From Curtobacterium flaccumfaciens (GTDB taxonomy: Bacteria; Actinomycetota; Actinomycetes; Actinomycetales; Microbacteriaceae): a DNA stretch of 64,000 nucleotides. Below the pieces are notes generated by a model that worked only from the letters and a program-made list of their open reading frames with translations, was not told the DNA's origin and did not search any database. Of the stretch, positions 19,931 through 29,307 are shown in pieces (the stretch's first letter is position 1; each line of letters opens with the position of its first letter). The translations under genes were made by a program, and so were the position numbers. Location: NCBI GenBank assembly GCA_029689965.1, contig CP121450.1, positions 2,170,001 through 2,234,000 on the forward strand, given 5' to 3'.

Positions 19931-19975
19931 CCGGTCCCGACCGGGAACCACCAGCTCCCCGGTCCCGACCGGGAA
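19931..19975 (+). repeat. Two copies of the palindrome CCGGTCCCGACCGG upstream of zwf
   Basis: The 17-base string CCGGTCCCGACCGGGAA occurs at 19931-19947 and 19959-19975, 28 bases apart and 86-130 bases before the zwf start. Each copy is nearly a perfect inverted repeat. The arrangement resembles a pair of operator sites; no known regulator is recognised. Confidence 0.6.
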
Positions 19976-20060
19976 TCAACCGGCCCGCCGGCGGCTTGGC
20001 TCCGAACGGAACATCCCGCCCCGCGGACTCTCTCCACCACAGCGAAAGGAGTCACCTCCG

Positions 20061-21434
20061 GTGACCGACAAGCGCACTCTGATCATCTTCGGCGCGACGG
20101 GCGACCTCGCCTCCCGCCTGCTGCTGCCGGGCCTCGGCACGTTCCTGCAGAGCGGTCGAGCGGTTCCCGTCCAGCTGATCGGCACGGGCCGCAGCGCCCG
20201 CAGCGAGGAGCAGTGGAAGGAGGTCGTGACGAAGTCGTTCGCGTCGCAGGACGTGAAGGGCCCGGAGGTGGATGCCACCCTCGCCTCGACGCAGTTCATC
20301 CAGGGAGACCCCACCGACCCGGAGCACCTCCGAGCGCTGCTCGCCGCCGCTGAGGCCGAGCCGATCCTGTACTTCGCGCTGCCGCCGCAGATCGCGTCGG
20401 ACATCTGCGAGGCCCTGCAGCAGGTCGAACTCCCCGAGGGCACCACACTCGCGTTCGAGAAGCCGTTCGGCACCGACGTCGCCAGTGCCGCGGCCCTCAA
20501 CGAGACGGTGCTCAAGCTCGTGCCCGAGGAGCGCGTGCACCGCACCGACCACTTCCTCGGCCGTACCACGGTCCTGAACATCATCGGTCTGCGGTTCGCG
20601 AACCGCCTGTTCGAGCCGATCTGGAACGCGGACAACATCGAGAAGGTCGACGTCTTCTACGATGAGACCCTCGGGCTCGAGAACCGTGCGCAGTACTACG
20701 ACGAGGCCGGCGCGCTCGTCGACATGATCCAGTCGCACCTGCTGCAGATCCTCGGCCTCGTGACGATGGACGCTCCGTCCGCGATCGACGCCGTGGAGTT
20801 CCGTTCCTCGCTCGCGCGGGTGCTGCGCTCGACGCGCCTGAAGGGCGACGACGCGAAGACCGCGTCGCGTCGTGCGGTCTACACGGCCGGCACGATCGAC
20901 GGCAAGGACCTGCCGTCGTACCAGGACGAGGACGGCGTCGAGCCGTCGCGTCAGACGGAGACGCTGGCCGAGATCGAGGTCGAGGTGGACACCGCGCGCT
21001 GGAAGGGCGTGCCGTTCACGCTCCGGTCCGGCAAGGCGCTCGGTGCCAGCCGCAAGGAGGTCCTGATCACGTTCAAACCGGTCACGCGGCTGCCCTCCGG
21101 TCTCACGGGTCGTCCGAAGACGGACACGCTGCGCATCGTGCTCAACCCGGACGAGATCGAGCTGTCGGTGTCGGCGAACGGTGGCGGGAACCCGTTCGAG
21201 ATGGGTCAGGTGACGCTGTCGTCGTCCTTCGCGGACGGCGAGCTGACCCCGTACGGCGAGGTCCTCAACGGGATCTTCCACGACGACCCGCTGCTGTCGA
21301 TCCGCGGTGACGTGGCGGAGCGCTGCTGGGAGATCGTCGAGCCCGTCGTGCAGGCGTGGAAGGCGAACGAGGTGCCGCTCGAGGAGTACCGCGCTGGTTC
21401 GCGCGGCCCGGCGGACTGGGAATCGTCGTCCTGA
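20061..21434 (+). CDS. zwf: Glucose-6-phosphate dehydrogenase homologue
   Basis: Oxidises glucose-6-phosphate to 6-phosphogluconolactone, making NADPH. Intact, 457 residues. The nucleotide fold opens the protein (TLIIFGATGDLASRLLLPGL), followed by the conserved EKPFGTD and the active-site HRTDHFLGRTTVLNI, in which the catalytic Asp-His pair is kept. Then LFEPIWNADNIEKVDVFYDE and the substrate-side ARWKGVPFTLRSGKAL. It is shorter than the usual 480-510 residues and not next to tkt, tal, opcA or pgl, so it may be a second isozyme. GTG 20061 is chosen because AAAGGAG lies about 11 bases upstream. Confidence 0.9.
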   Translation: MTDKRTLIIFGATGDLASRLLLPGLGTFLQSGRAVPVQLIGTGRSARSEEQWKEVVTKSFASQDVKGPEVDATLASTQFIQGDPTDPEHLRALLAAAEAEPILYFALPPQIASDICEALQQVELPEGTTLAFEKPFGTDVASAAALNETVLKLVPEERVHRTDHFLGRTTVLNIIGLRFANRLFEPIWNADNIEKVDVFYDETLGLENRAQYYDEAGALVDMIQSHLLQILGLVTMDAPSAIDAVEFRSSLARVLRSTRLKGDDAKTASRRAVYTAGTIDGKDLPSYQDEDGVEPSRQTETLAEIEVEVDTARWKGVPFTLRSGKALGASRKEVLITFKPVTRLPSGLTGRPKTDTLRIVLNPDEIELSVSANGGGNPFEMGQVTLSSSFADGELTPYGEVLNGIFHDDPLLSIRGDVAERCWEIVEPVVQAWKANEVPLEEYRAGSRGPADWESSS

Positions 21435-21479
21435 GTTCCTGACGGACGCGACGGTCGCGCCCTGGACGGGCGCACCTGA

Positions 21480-21523
21480 CGGACTGGAGGCGCGGTGCCG
21501 GCTGGCACCGCGCCTCCAGTCCG
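21480..21523. terminator. CTGGAGGCGCGG-family palindrome between convergent zwf and GH15 genes
   Basis: Perfect 20-bp arms CGGACTGGAGGCGCGGTGCC (21480-21499) and the reverse complement (21504-21523) with a 4-base loop. Its place between convergent genes suggests a bidirectional terminator; the same sequence recurs elsewhere in the window. Confidence 0.8.
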
Positions 21524-21563
21524 TTCGTGGTTGCGTTCCTGCCCATCGCACCCGACCTGGGAT

Positions 21564-21679
21564 GTCGAATCGCGCGTAGGTGATCAGAAGAACGGACCTC
21601 CTACGCGCGATTCGACCACCTACGCGCGAAACGGCTCTCAACGCGCGATTCGACCGCCTACGCGCGATTCGACCACCTA
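21564..21679. repeat. Array of CCTACGCGCGATTCGAC elements
   Basis: A 17-base element occurs inverted at 21564-21580, direct at 21600-21616 and 21657-21673, and in partial form near 21620, 21640 and 21676. The first two copies form a perfect 17-bp inverted repeat with a 19-base spacer. The last partial copy contains the stop codon of the GH15 gene. Confidence 0.85.
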
Positions 21680-23565
21680 CGCGGGGGTGCCGGCGCGCTC
21701 GCCCTCGCCGGTCCACGAGCGGGTGCCGCCGTCGTGGACGGCCAGGCGTGTCCGGTGCCCGGCGGCGGTGCCGCGCGCCCGAGCGATCGCGTCGGCGGCG
21801 GACACCAGCGTGAGGTGCGAGAGCGCTTGCGGGTGTTGCCGATGTGGTGGCCTGTGGCGACGTCGATCTCCTCGGAGAGCATGCCGACGTCGTTGACGTA
21901 CCCGACGAGCACGTCCATGAGTCGTTCGGCGTCGTCGACTCGACCGGAGGCGGCGTACTGCTCGACGAGCCAGAACGAGCACGCCAGGAACGGGTGCTCG
22001 CTGCCGGAGAGCCCGTCGAACCCGGAGGACGTCCGGTAGCGGAGGACGAGGCCGTCCGATCCGGTGCGCAGGTCCTGCTCGATCGCCCGGACGGTCCCGG
22101 TCATCCGTGCGTCGTCGGCCTTGACGTAGCCGATCTGCGGCAGGACGAGCAGGCTCGCGTCGACCTCGTCGGTGTCGTAGTGCTGCCGGTAGCTCCCGCG
22201 TTCCGCGTTCCAGCCGTGCTCCTCGATCTCGCTGCGGACCGCGGCGCGCAGAGTCCGCCAGCGCTCGACGGGCCCCTCGAGCCCGAACTCCTCGACGGCT
22301 GCGACACCACGGTCGAACGCCGCCCAGATCATCGCCCGCGAGTGCGTGAAGTGCCGACGTGGCCCGCGCATCTCCCAGATCCCGTTGTCGGGTTCCTGCC
22401 AGTGCTCCTCGACGTACCCGAGCAGGGCGCGCTGCAGGGCCCAGGAGTCCGCGTTCTCCTCGACACCGAGCTCCCGTGCGTCGTGCAGCGCCGCGAGGAC
22501 CTCGCCGAACACGTCGCCCTGGTACTGCGTGTACGCGCCGTTGCCGACCCGGACCGGCGTCGACCCGGCGTACCCGGGCAGGTTCGGCAGCTCGCGCTCG
22601 GGGAGCTCGCGCTCACCCGCGATCCCGTACATGATCTGCACGTCGGCGGGGTCGCCCGCGATTGCACGGAGGAGCCAGCCGCGCCAGTGCGCCGCCTCGT
22701 CGCGGTACCCGTGGGCGATCAGGGAGGCGAGGGCGAGCGACGCGTCGCGCAGCCAGACGTAGCGGTAGTCCCAGTTGCGTTCACCACCGGGGTCCTCCGG
22801 GAGGCTCGTGGTCGCGGCCGCCACGACGCCGCCGGTCTCGGCGTGGGTCATCGCGCGGAGCAGCAGCAGGGAGCGCCGCGCGGCCTCCGCGTACTCACCG
22901 TCGGTGTGGGCGGTCGCCATCCAGTCCCGCCACCACTGGACGGTGTGGTGGAGCGCGAGGTCGACGTCGAGGGGTTCCGGCGGTTCCCGGTGCGACGGGT
23001 ACCAGACGAGCACGGTGTCGAGGACGTCGCCGTCGTGCACCGTGCTGGTCGCGAGGTGCCGGTGGTCGTCGGCGTGGAAGCGCACGCCCCGCACGATGAC
23101 CGAGGCGGGGCCGGCGGTCGCGAGGAGCGCCGGTTCGTCGTCGCCGCCGATCTGCCGGACCCAGGGCAGGGCGAGGGCGTAGTCGAACCGGATGCGCAGG
23201 GTCTGGCGGAGCTCGACCGAACCGCGCAGGCCCCGAACCCGCCGGACGATGGTGGCCCGGTGCGCGCCGGTGGGCATGAACTCGGTGACCTCGACGACGC
23301 CGGTGCTCGTCGTCCACACCGTGGAGAGCACGAGGGTGTCGTGGTGGTACCGGCGGGTGGCGGTCGCGTCGGGGTCGGTCGGGCGGAGGGTCCAGTGGCC
23401 GTGGTCCTCGGTGCCGAGGATCGACGCGAAGGTCGACGCGCTGTCGAAGCGGGGCAGGCACGCCCAGTCGATGGTGCCGTCACGGCCGACGAGCGCCGCG
23501 GTGTAGGTGTCACCGATCAGTGCGTGGTCCTCGATGCGGTTGGTCGGTGGCGTCGCCGTGCTCAT
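21677..23565 (-). CDS. Glycoside hydrolase family 15 protein (glucoamylase/trehalase-like) (one frameshift)
   Basis: A cytoplasmic family without signal peptide, usually acting on trehalose or maltose-type glucosides. The N-terminal beta-sandwich begins IEDHALIGDTYTAALVGRDG and continues IDWACLPRFDS; the alpha/alpha-barrel carries NWDYRYVWLRDASLAL, LPGYAGSTPVRVGNGAY, GIWEMRGPRRHFTHSRAMIW and SEHPFLACSFWLVEQYA, the stretches that hold the two catalytic Glu residues in characterised members. One base is missing near 21819 (AACACCCGCAAG, expected a fourth C), after which the usual ALSHLTLVSAADAIARARG end is read. Restored length is 629 residues. The stop lies in the repeat array. It is co-oriented with the downstream side of the App1 gene; the pair is separated by 55 bases. 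Confidence 0.9.
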
Positions 23566-23620
23566 GGGGCGATCCAACCACGGGCGCCTCCGGGGACCGG
23601 ACGCCGTGCTGAGGGATGGC

Positions 23621-24756
23621 TCAGGCGGGGTCGGACCGGTCGGTCGGCTTCGACGGGTCGGCCGGGTCGGACCGGTCGAACGGCCTCGACGGGTCGGCCG
23701 GGTCGGCCGGGTTCGCCTCGGCGAGTCCGACGCGCGCGAGCTCCGACCACATCCCGGCGCCGTCCGGGGCGTACACCCACGGCGCCGAGGACTCGCGGGA
23801 CCGTTCCTGCGCGCGCGACCGGCCGCCGGCGAGGACGGCCTCGCTCGTGGACAGCTGCCGGATCGCGACGCCCGCGACGTTCCCGGGGTGCGCCCGGGCG
23901 AACTCGCCGTACAGCGCCTCGTCGTGCTGCCCGTCGTCACCCACGAGGAGCCACTGCACGTCCGGGAAGTCCTTCGCGAGCCGCTCGAGGTTCTGCTGCT
24001 TGTGGAGCTGCCCGCTGCGGAAGAACCGGTCGTGCGTGGGGCCCCAGTCGGTGAGCAGGAGCGTGCCGGACGGGTAGAGGTTCCTGGTCAGGAAGCGCTG
24101 GAGGGTCGGCGCGACGTTCCAGGCGCCGGTGGACAGGTACACCGTCGGGGCCCCCGGGTGCTGCGCGAGCACGCGTTCGTACAGGACCGACATGCCGGGA
24201 CCGGCCGGCGTGCGTGCTCGGTCAGGACGAACGAGTTCCACGCGGCGAGCATCGGACGGGGGAGCGAGGTCACCATGACGGTGTCGTCGACGTCGGACAG
24301 GAGCCCGAAGCGGGTGTCGGGGTGCACGATGAAGACGTCCGCCTCGACGTCGCGCATCCCGCCGGCGGACAGCTTGATGGTGCGCCACCCGGGCTCGAGG
24401 TCGATCGGCACGATCGTGTCCACGACGCCGCCGCGGTCGGACTGCACCACGTGCGTGGTGCCGCCGGCAGTGATGGTGACCTCGGCGTCGTCGACGGCCA
24501 CGCTCGTGAAGCTCTTCCAGCCGCGCACGCCGTAGAAGGAGGCGTCGGACGCCAGGCCGCGCCGGGTGAGCAGGACACGGCAGAGCACGCGGACCCATCC
24601 CGGAGCGCCGTACCCGTTGTAGGGGATGACGGTCGGCACGAGTCCGCGGCGGCGCGCACGCTGTTCGCGGAACTCCTGGACGGCGTCCTCGATGCGGGCG
24701 GCCCGGTGGAGGATCGGCTCGGCCAGCGACGGCTCGTGTGGCGTCGGGACGGGCAT
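23621..24756 (-). CDS. App1-type phosphatidate phosphatase-like protein (DUF2183) (one frameshift)
   Basis: The catalytic domain belongs to the HAD-like App1/DUF2183 family: FGLLSDVDDTVMVTSLPRPM holds the DxDDT nucleophile motif, followed by YLSTGAWNVAPTLQRFL, LLTDWGPTHDRFFRSG and LLVGDDGQHDEALYGEFA. The N-terminal domain starts PYNGYGAPGWVRVLCRVLL as in other bacterial members. Yeast App1 dephosphorylates phosphatidate; the bacterial substrate is unknown. One G is lost near 24203 (CCCGGCATG, expected CCCGGGCATG). The C terminus is a repeat of DPADPS-type units of low complexity. Length about 378 residues; ATG 24756. Divergent from the TetR gene. Confidence 0.88.
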
Positions 24757-24900
24757 CGCACCATCATTCCACGGTCCGTCCCGCGAGTCCTCCGACCTCG
24801 CAGGTGCTTTGGGAGAGTCGCAGCGATATTCCAGCCGTTCTCTGCGACAGTTGGTCAGTCACACCCACATGACCGCGCTGTCGGCGCAAGAGGAGAACAC

Positions 24901-25547
24901 GTGCTCGTCACCGAGGTATCGAACGCACTGCCGGGGGATCATCACTGCTCAGGAACGAGCCGGTCCAAGCCCGCAGTTCGGCGCGCCTCGCCGGCCTCCT
25001 CGACGCCGCGGCCGCGGTGATCGACGAGATCGGGTTCGAGCGCCTGACCACCGCGATGGTCGCCGAACGGGCAGGGGCGTCCATCGGCACCGTCTACCGC
25101 TACTTCCCGGACCGCATCGCCGTGGTGGAGGCCCTGGCGATCCGGTGCACCCAGCGGCTGGCCGAGCGGTTCGTCAGCGCCCTCGACTCGAGCGGCGCCG
25201 CGACCTGGCAGGAGGCCTGCGACGCGCTCATCGACGCCACCGCGGAGATGTACCGCACCGAGCCGGGCTTCCGGGCCATCCGCTTCGGGGACACGGCGGA
25301 CACCGGCACCGGTGACGGCGAGGACCGGATGGCGGCGCTGGGGAGCACCGTCGCCCAGATCCTGCACGAGCGGTTCGGCGTGCCGACAGGGGAGCGCATC
25401 GAACGCACCTGGGTCGTGCTCGCCGAGTCCGCACACGCGGTCCTCGCCCGGGCGCACCGCGACCGCACGAAGCCCGACACCGCGCTCATCGAGGAGTACC
25501 GGGCGATGAGCCGCGCACACCTGGAGACGGTGATCGCCGCCGCCTGA
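24901..25547 (+). CDS. TetR family transcriptional regulator (one frameshift near the start)
   Basis: The N-terminal helix-turn-helix reads ARLAGLLDAAAAVIDEIG, FERLTTAMVAERAGASIGTV and YRYFPDRIAVVEALA, the TetR pattern; the rest (WQEACDALIDATAEMYR and on) is the ligand-binding helical domain. GTG 24901 has a good ribosome site (AGAGGAG, 5 bases away), but its frame joins the HTH frame only if one base is restored near 24950 (CTCAGGAACG). Without that, GTG 25017 would start inside the HTH, which is implausible. Restored length is 215 residues. It may control the divergent App1-GH15 genes or the downstream importer; the 144-base gap has only a weak GGTCA/TGACC inverted repeat. Confidence 0.85.
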
Positions 25548-25576
25548 GCGGCCCCGGCACACCGGTCACCGATCCC

Positions 25577-25614
25577 ACGACGCCCGCGCTCCGAACTGGA
25601 GGCGCGGGCGTCGT
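25577..25614 (+). terminator. Terminator after the TetR gene
   Basis: Hairpin ACGACGCCCGCGCTCC / GGAGGCGCGGGCGTCGT with one bulged base and a short loop, 30 bases after the stop. The right side also contains one arm of the CTGGAGGCGCGG repeat. Confidence 0.65.
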
Positions 25615-25763
25615 CGTGCGTGCGGCCCGCGGTCGCGCAGGCGGTCGCCCGGTACGTCGTCCGGCTGTCCGGGGTACGTCACGGATCGTCACTGCTGAAC
25701 CGGTGTCGGACCCGGCGGGTACTCTCACTCGGAGTCGGGCTACCTCCGAACAGAAGGGCACCC

Positions 25764-26633
25764 ATGATCGAGTTCCGCTCGGTGCGCAAGACCTACCCGG
25801 ACGGCACCAACGCGGTCGAGGACTTCAGTCTCGTCATCCCTTCCAGGACCACCACGGTCTTCGTCGGGTCGAGCGGCTGCGGCAAGACCACGCTGCTCCG
25901 GATGATCAACCGCATGGTCGATCCCTCCGCGGGGTCCGTCGAGATCGACGGCGAGGACGTCGCGCGCGTGGACCCGGTGCAGCTCCGTCGCCGGATCGGC
26001 TACGTGATGCAGAGCGCCGGTCTGCTGCCGCACCGGAAGGTCGTCGACAACATCGCGACGGTGCCGTTGCTCACCGGCGTCTCCAAGGCCGAGGCGCGTG
26101 AGCGTGCCCTGGAGCTCATGGACACCGTCGGCCTCGACCGTGCGTTCGCCAACCGGTACCCCTCGCAGCTCTCCGGTGGGCAGCAGCAGCGCGTCGGGGT
26201 CGCCCGCGGTCTCGCGGTGGACCCCAACATCCTGCTCATGGACGAGCCGTTCGGCGCCGTCGACCCGCTCGTCCGCAACGACCTGCAGGACGAGCTCATC
26301 CGGCTGCAGCGTGAGCTCGGCAAGACGGTGGTGTTCGTGACCCACGACATCGACGAGGCCTTCAAGCTCGGCGACCAGGTCGTCATCCTCAAGAAGGGCG
26401 GCGAGATCGCCCAGCTCGGCACGCCGGCGGAGATCCTCGCCGAACCCGCCGACGACTTCGTCGCGGACTTCATCGGCGCGGGCCGCGGCCGTCGGGCGCT
26501 CCGCGTGGAGCAGACCCCGACCGGCCCGATCGTCGTCGACGGCGAGGGACGCGCAGCGGGCGTGCTCACCGGTCCGGTCCAGGTCGTCGACGCGGCGGAG
26601 GCCGTGCCCCAGGAGCAGCGGGGCGACGCGTGA
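25764..26633 (+). CDS. ABC importer ATP-binding subunit, glycine-betaine/choline (OpuC/ProV) type
   Basis: Energises uptake of a quaternary amine osmoprotectant. Walker A is VGSSGCGKTTLLRM, the Q-loop VMQSAGLLPHRKV, the signature QLSGGQQQRVGVARGL, Walker B ILLMDEPFGAVDPL and the switch VFVTHDIDEAFKLGD. The protein is intact at 289 residues and ends in a short tail without the CBS domains that many OpuCA/ProV proteins use for ionic-strength sensing. ATG 25764 has AGAAGG upstream; TACTCT at 25720-25725 is a possible -10. It is the first of four overlapping genes (GTGA, ATGA, GTGA junctions). Confidence 0.95.
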   Translation: MIEFRSVRKTYPDGTNAVEDFSLVIPSRTTTVFVGSSGCGKTTLLRMINRMVDPSAGSVEIDGEDVARVDPVQLRRRIGYVMQSAGLLPHRKVVDNIATVPLLTGVSKAEARERALELMDTVGLDRAFANRYPSQLSGGQQQRVGVARGLAVDPNILLMDEPFGAVDPLVRNDLQDELIRLQRELGKTVVFVTHDIDEAFKLGDQVVILKKGGEIAQLGTPAEILAEPADDFVADFIGAGRGRRALRVEQTPTGPIVVDGEGRAAGVLTGPVQVVDAAEAVPQEQRGDA

Positions 26634-27352
26634 ACTGGGTCCTCGGGAACCTCGACACGATCACGTCGAACCTGATCGCGCACGTCTGGCTGTCGATACC
26701 GCCGATCGTCGTCAGCTTCGCGCTGTCGGTGCCCGTCGGGCTGCTCGTCTCACGGTTGCGGAAGCGTCGCGGCGCGGCACGGGCGACCGGTTCGACGATC
26801 GTCGTGGTCGCGAGCCTGCTCTACGCGATCCCGTCGTTCCCGTTCTTCCTCGCGCTGCCCGCGATCCTCGGCACGAGCATCCTCGACCCGATCAACGTCG
26901 TCATCGCGCTGACCGTCTACGGCATCGCACTCATGGCCCGGTCGGCCGCGGACGCGATCGACGCCGTCGACGCCGGTGTCGTGGGTGCGTCCGAGGCGCT
27001 CGGGTACTCGCCGGTCCAGCGCTTCTTCAAGGTCGAGCTCCCGCTCTCCGGTCCGGTGCTGCTCGCCGGCATCCGGGTCGTCGCGGTCTCGACGGTGAGC
27101 CTCGTGACGGTCGGCGCGCTGCTCGGCATCTCGAACCTCGGCTTCCTGCTGACCGACGGACTCAAGCGCGGCATCAGCGTCGAGATCCTGACCGGCATCG
27201 TCCTGACGATCGCCCTGGCCCTGGCGATCGACGGGCTCCTCGTCCTGCTCGGCCGACTCGTCATGCCGTGGACGCGGGGGACCGGTCGCCGGGCGCGCGC
27301 GATCCGGCGACGCGCCGCGGGCGAGGTCCGCACGGGGGAGGCCTCGGCATGA
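26630..27352 (+). CDS. ABC importer permease subunit 1 (OpuCB/ProW type)
   Basis: Integral membrane subunit of the osmoprotectant importer. Intact, 240 residues, with about six hydrophobic segments. The cytoplasmic coupling loop has the usual EALGYSPVQRFFKVELPLSGPVLLAGIR form that docks on the ATPase. GTG 26630 overlaps the stop of the ATPase gene, and its own stop overlaps the next permease start, so the two permeases should be made in equal amounts. The basic tail (RGTGRRARAIRRRAAGEVR) is cytoplasmic. Confidence 0.93.
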   Translation: MNWVLGNLDTITSNLIAHVWLSIPPIVVSFALSVPVGLLVSRLRKRRGAARATGSTIVVVASLLYAIPSFPFFLALPAILGTSILDPINVVIALTVYGIALMARSAADAIDAVDAGVVGASEALGYSPVQRFFKVELPLSGPVLLAGIRVVAVSTVSLVTVGALLGISNLGFLLTDGLKRGISVEILTGIVLTIALALAIDGLLVLLGRLVMPWTRGTGRRARAIRRRAAGEVRTGEASA

Positions 27353-28088
27353 ACCTCCTCGTACAGGCGATCGCGTGGATCTTCGCACCCGAGAACAACA
27401 CCGGTCCGAACGCGATCCTGGTCCGGCTCGGCGAACACCTCGGCATCACGCTGCTGACGGTGGTCATCGCCGTGCTCATCGCGGTGCCGCTCGGGCTGCT
27501 GATCGGGCACACCGGCAAGGGTCGCTCCCTCGCGGTGGGCCTCTCGGGCGGGATCCGCGCGCTCCCCACCCTGGGTGTCCTGACGCTCCTCGCGCTCTGG
27601 CTCGGCCTCGGGCTCGGCGCCCCGATCATCTCGCTCGTCATCCTGGCGATCCCGTCGATCCTCGCCGGCACCTACTCGGGCGTCGAGGCGATCGACCGCG
27701 TCACGATCGACGCCGCACGGGCGCAGGGCATGACGCCGTGGCAGGTGCTCGCCAAGGTCGAGATCCCGCTCGCCCTCCCGCTCATCGTCGGCGGATCCGC
27801 GCGGCCGTGCTGCAGGTCATCGCGACGGCGACCCTGGCGGCCTACATCAACTCGGGCGGGCTCGGCGGCTACGCGTTCTCCGGTCTCGCCAACTCCGACT
27901 ACGTCGAGGTCCTCGGCGGATCGCTCCTCGTGATCGCCTTGGCCATCGTCTTCGAGATCGTCTTCGCCGCGCTGCAGCGGCTCGCCGTGCCCGCGGGGGT
28001 CTCCGCGGGCGGCGCGGGTGATGCGCGTCGGAGCTCCCGTCGCTCGGGCACCCGAGCATCAACCCCTGTGGAAGGAACCACCCCGTGA
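27349..28088 (+). CDS. ABC importer permease subunit 2 (OpuCD/ProW type) (one frameshift)
   Basis: Second permease of the importer, homologous to the first. Helices are HLGITLLTVVIAVLIAVPLGLL, SIRALPTLGVLTLLALWLGLG-like and on; the coupling loop is AARAQGMTPWQVLAKVEIPLALPLIVGG. One G is missing near 27797 (GGCGGATCC, expected GGCGGGATCC), after which RAAVLQVIATATLAAYINSG restores the conserved membrane segment. Length 246 residues. Start ATG 27349 overlaps the previous stop by ATGA, and the stop overlaps the GTG of the binding-protein gene. Confidence 0.92.
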
Positions 28089-29017
28089 TCACAGCAACGA
28101 CCCGGCGCCTCGCCGCGACCATCGCCGTCGCGTCCGCGGCCGCCATCGCCCTGGTGGGCTGCTCGTCGAGCGACCCGCTGTCCTCCGGCTCCGGCGGTGG
28201 TTCCTCGAAGAACATCACCGTCGGTTCCCAGGCCTACCCGTCGAACGAGATCATCGCGGAGCTCTACGCGCAGGAGCTCGAGCACGCGGGCTTCACCGTC
28301 AAGAAGCAGCTCAACATCGGTCAGCGGAAGGCGTACTGGCCCGAGGTCGAGAAGGGACGATCAACGTCTTCCCGGAGTACAACGGCAACCTGCTCAACTT
28401 CCTCCTGCAGGAAGACGGCAAGGACACCACGACCGAGACGACCACCGACGGCATCAACTCGGCGCTCGAGAAGGCACTCCCGTCCGGGGTCAAGGCCCTC
28501 GACTCGGCCGACGCCTCCGACGCCGACACGTACACGGTGACGCAGGCGGAGGCCGACAAGTACGACCTCAAGGAGATCGGCGACCTCAAGAAGATCGGGG
28601 ACGATCTCGATCGCCGCGAACCCGGAGTTCGCCACCGCCGCCTACGGCCCGAAGGGCCTGAAGGAGAAGTACGGCATCACCGGCGAGGTGAACCAGCAGA
28701 ACGACTCCGGCGGCCCGCTGACGATCAAGGCGATCAAGGACGGCGACTCGCAGGTCGCCGACATCTACTCGGCCAGCGCGTCGATCAAGACCGAGAAGCT
28801 TGTCACGCTCGAGGACCCGAAGCACCTCGTCCCGGCGAACAACGTCACCCCCATCGTGTCGAAGGATCTCGACTCCAAGGCAGCGGACGCGATCGACAAG
28901 GTCAACAAGCTCCTCACGACGGATGCGCTGATCGAGCTGAACCGTCAGAACTCGGTCGACCAGAAGTCGGCGTCCTCGGTCGCCAAGGCGTTCCTGCAGG
29001 ACCACGACCTGCTGTAG
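28085..29017 (+). CDS. Osmoprotectant-binding lipoprotein (OpuCC/OsmF type) (two frameshifts)
   Basis: Surface-tethered solute receptor. The signal peptide ends IALVGCSSSD (lipobox with a Cys), then a Ser/Gly linker and ITVGSQAYPSNEIIAELYAQ, the OpuAC-domain start. Later come EGTINVFPEYNGNLLNFLLQ-type and LTIKAIKDGDSQVADIYSAS, matching the fold. One C is missing near 28358 (AAGGGACGATC, expected AAGGGCACGATC), and one base is extra near 28604 (GACGATCTCG, expected GACATCTCG). Restored length is 310 residues. It ends the four-gene operon and is followed by a terminator. Confidence 0.92.
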
Positions 29018-29054
29018 CGCCGAAGGGTGTGCCGCCGCACGCACACGAGAAGAA

Positions 29055-29088
29055 CGACAGGTGTCGGGCAACTGCCCGGCACCTGTCG
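29055..29088 (+). terminator. Terminator of the osmoprotectant importer operon
   Basis: Long hairpin: CGACAGGTG, one mismatch, CGGGCA, paired with TGCCCG, mismatch, CACCTGTCG, followed by TCGTTCGT. It starts 38 bases after the stop. Confidence 0.8.
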
Positions 29089-29110
29089 TCGTTCGTCGGG
29101 CCGACGCCGG

Positions 29111-29163
29111 GCACGATCGTGCCGCACGGTTGTGCCGTGCACTGGACCTGCACGTTCGTGCAG
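29111..29163 (+). promoter_or_regulatory. Three consecutive GCAC...GTGC palindromes upstream of cydA
   Basis: GCACGATCGTGC (29111-29122, perfect), GCACGG-N5-CCGTGC (near 29124-29140) and CTGCACGTTCGTGCAG (29148-29163, near perfect) lie side by side just before the cydA promoter. They share a GCAC/GTGC core and look like operator sites for a dimeric regulator. No regulator is assigned. Confidence 0.45.
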
Positions 29164-29179
29164 CCGAGTGTTCTACAAC

Positions 29180-29209
29180 TTGTCGAGTCGGGTGTCCGCA
29201 CGGTAGCGT
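29180..29209 (+). promoter_or_regulatory. cydA: Candidate promoter of the cydABDC operon
   Basis: TTGTCG (29180-29185), an 18-base spacer and TAGCGT (29204-29209). A TTGTGA half-site (29225-29230) just downstream resembles half of a Rex or CRP/FNR-family site; the second half is not convincing. Confidence 0.45.
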
Positions 29210-29307
29210 GAAGGTGTCCCAACGGTTGTGACAGCAGAAGTTCCCCTTCCACAGGAAGCAACTGACGTGCACCAACAGCGCGCGGCGACCCGGCTCGGAT
29301 ACGCCGC

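Noticed and set aside
21564..21679. CRISPR array
   Set aside because: Repeats are 17 bases in both orientations with irregular spacers, and no cas gene is nearby.
24757..24900. TetR operator between the App1 and TetR genes
   Set aside because: Only 5- to 7-base arms with long spacers were found (GGTCA/TGACC, GTCGCAG/CTGCGAC); not strong enough to annotate.
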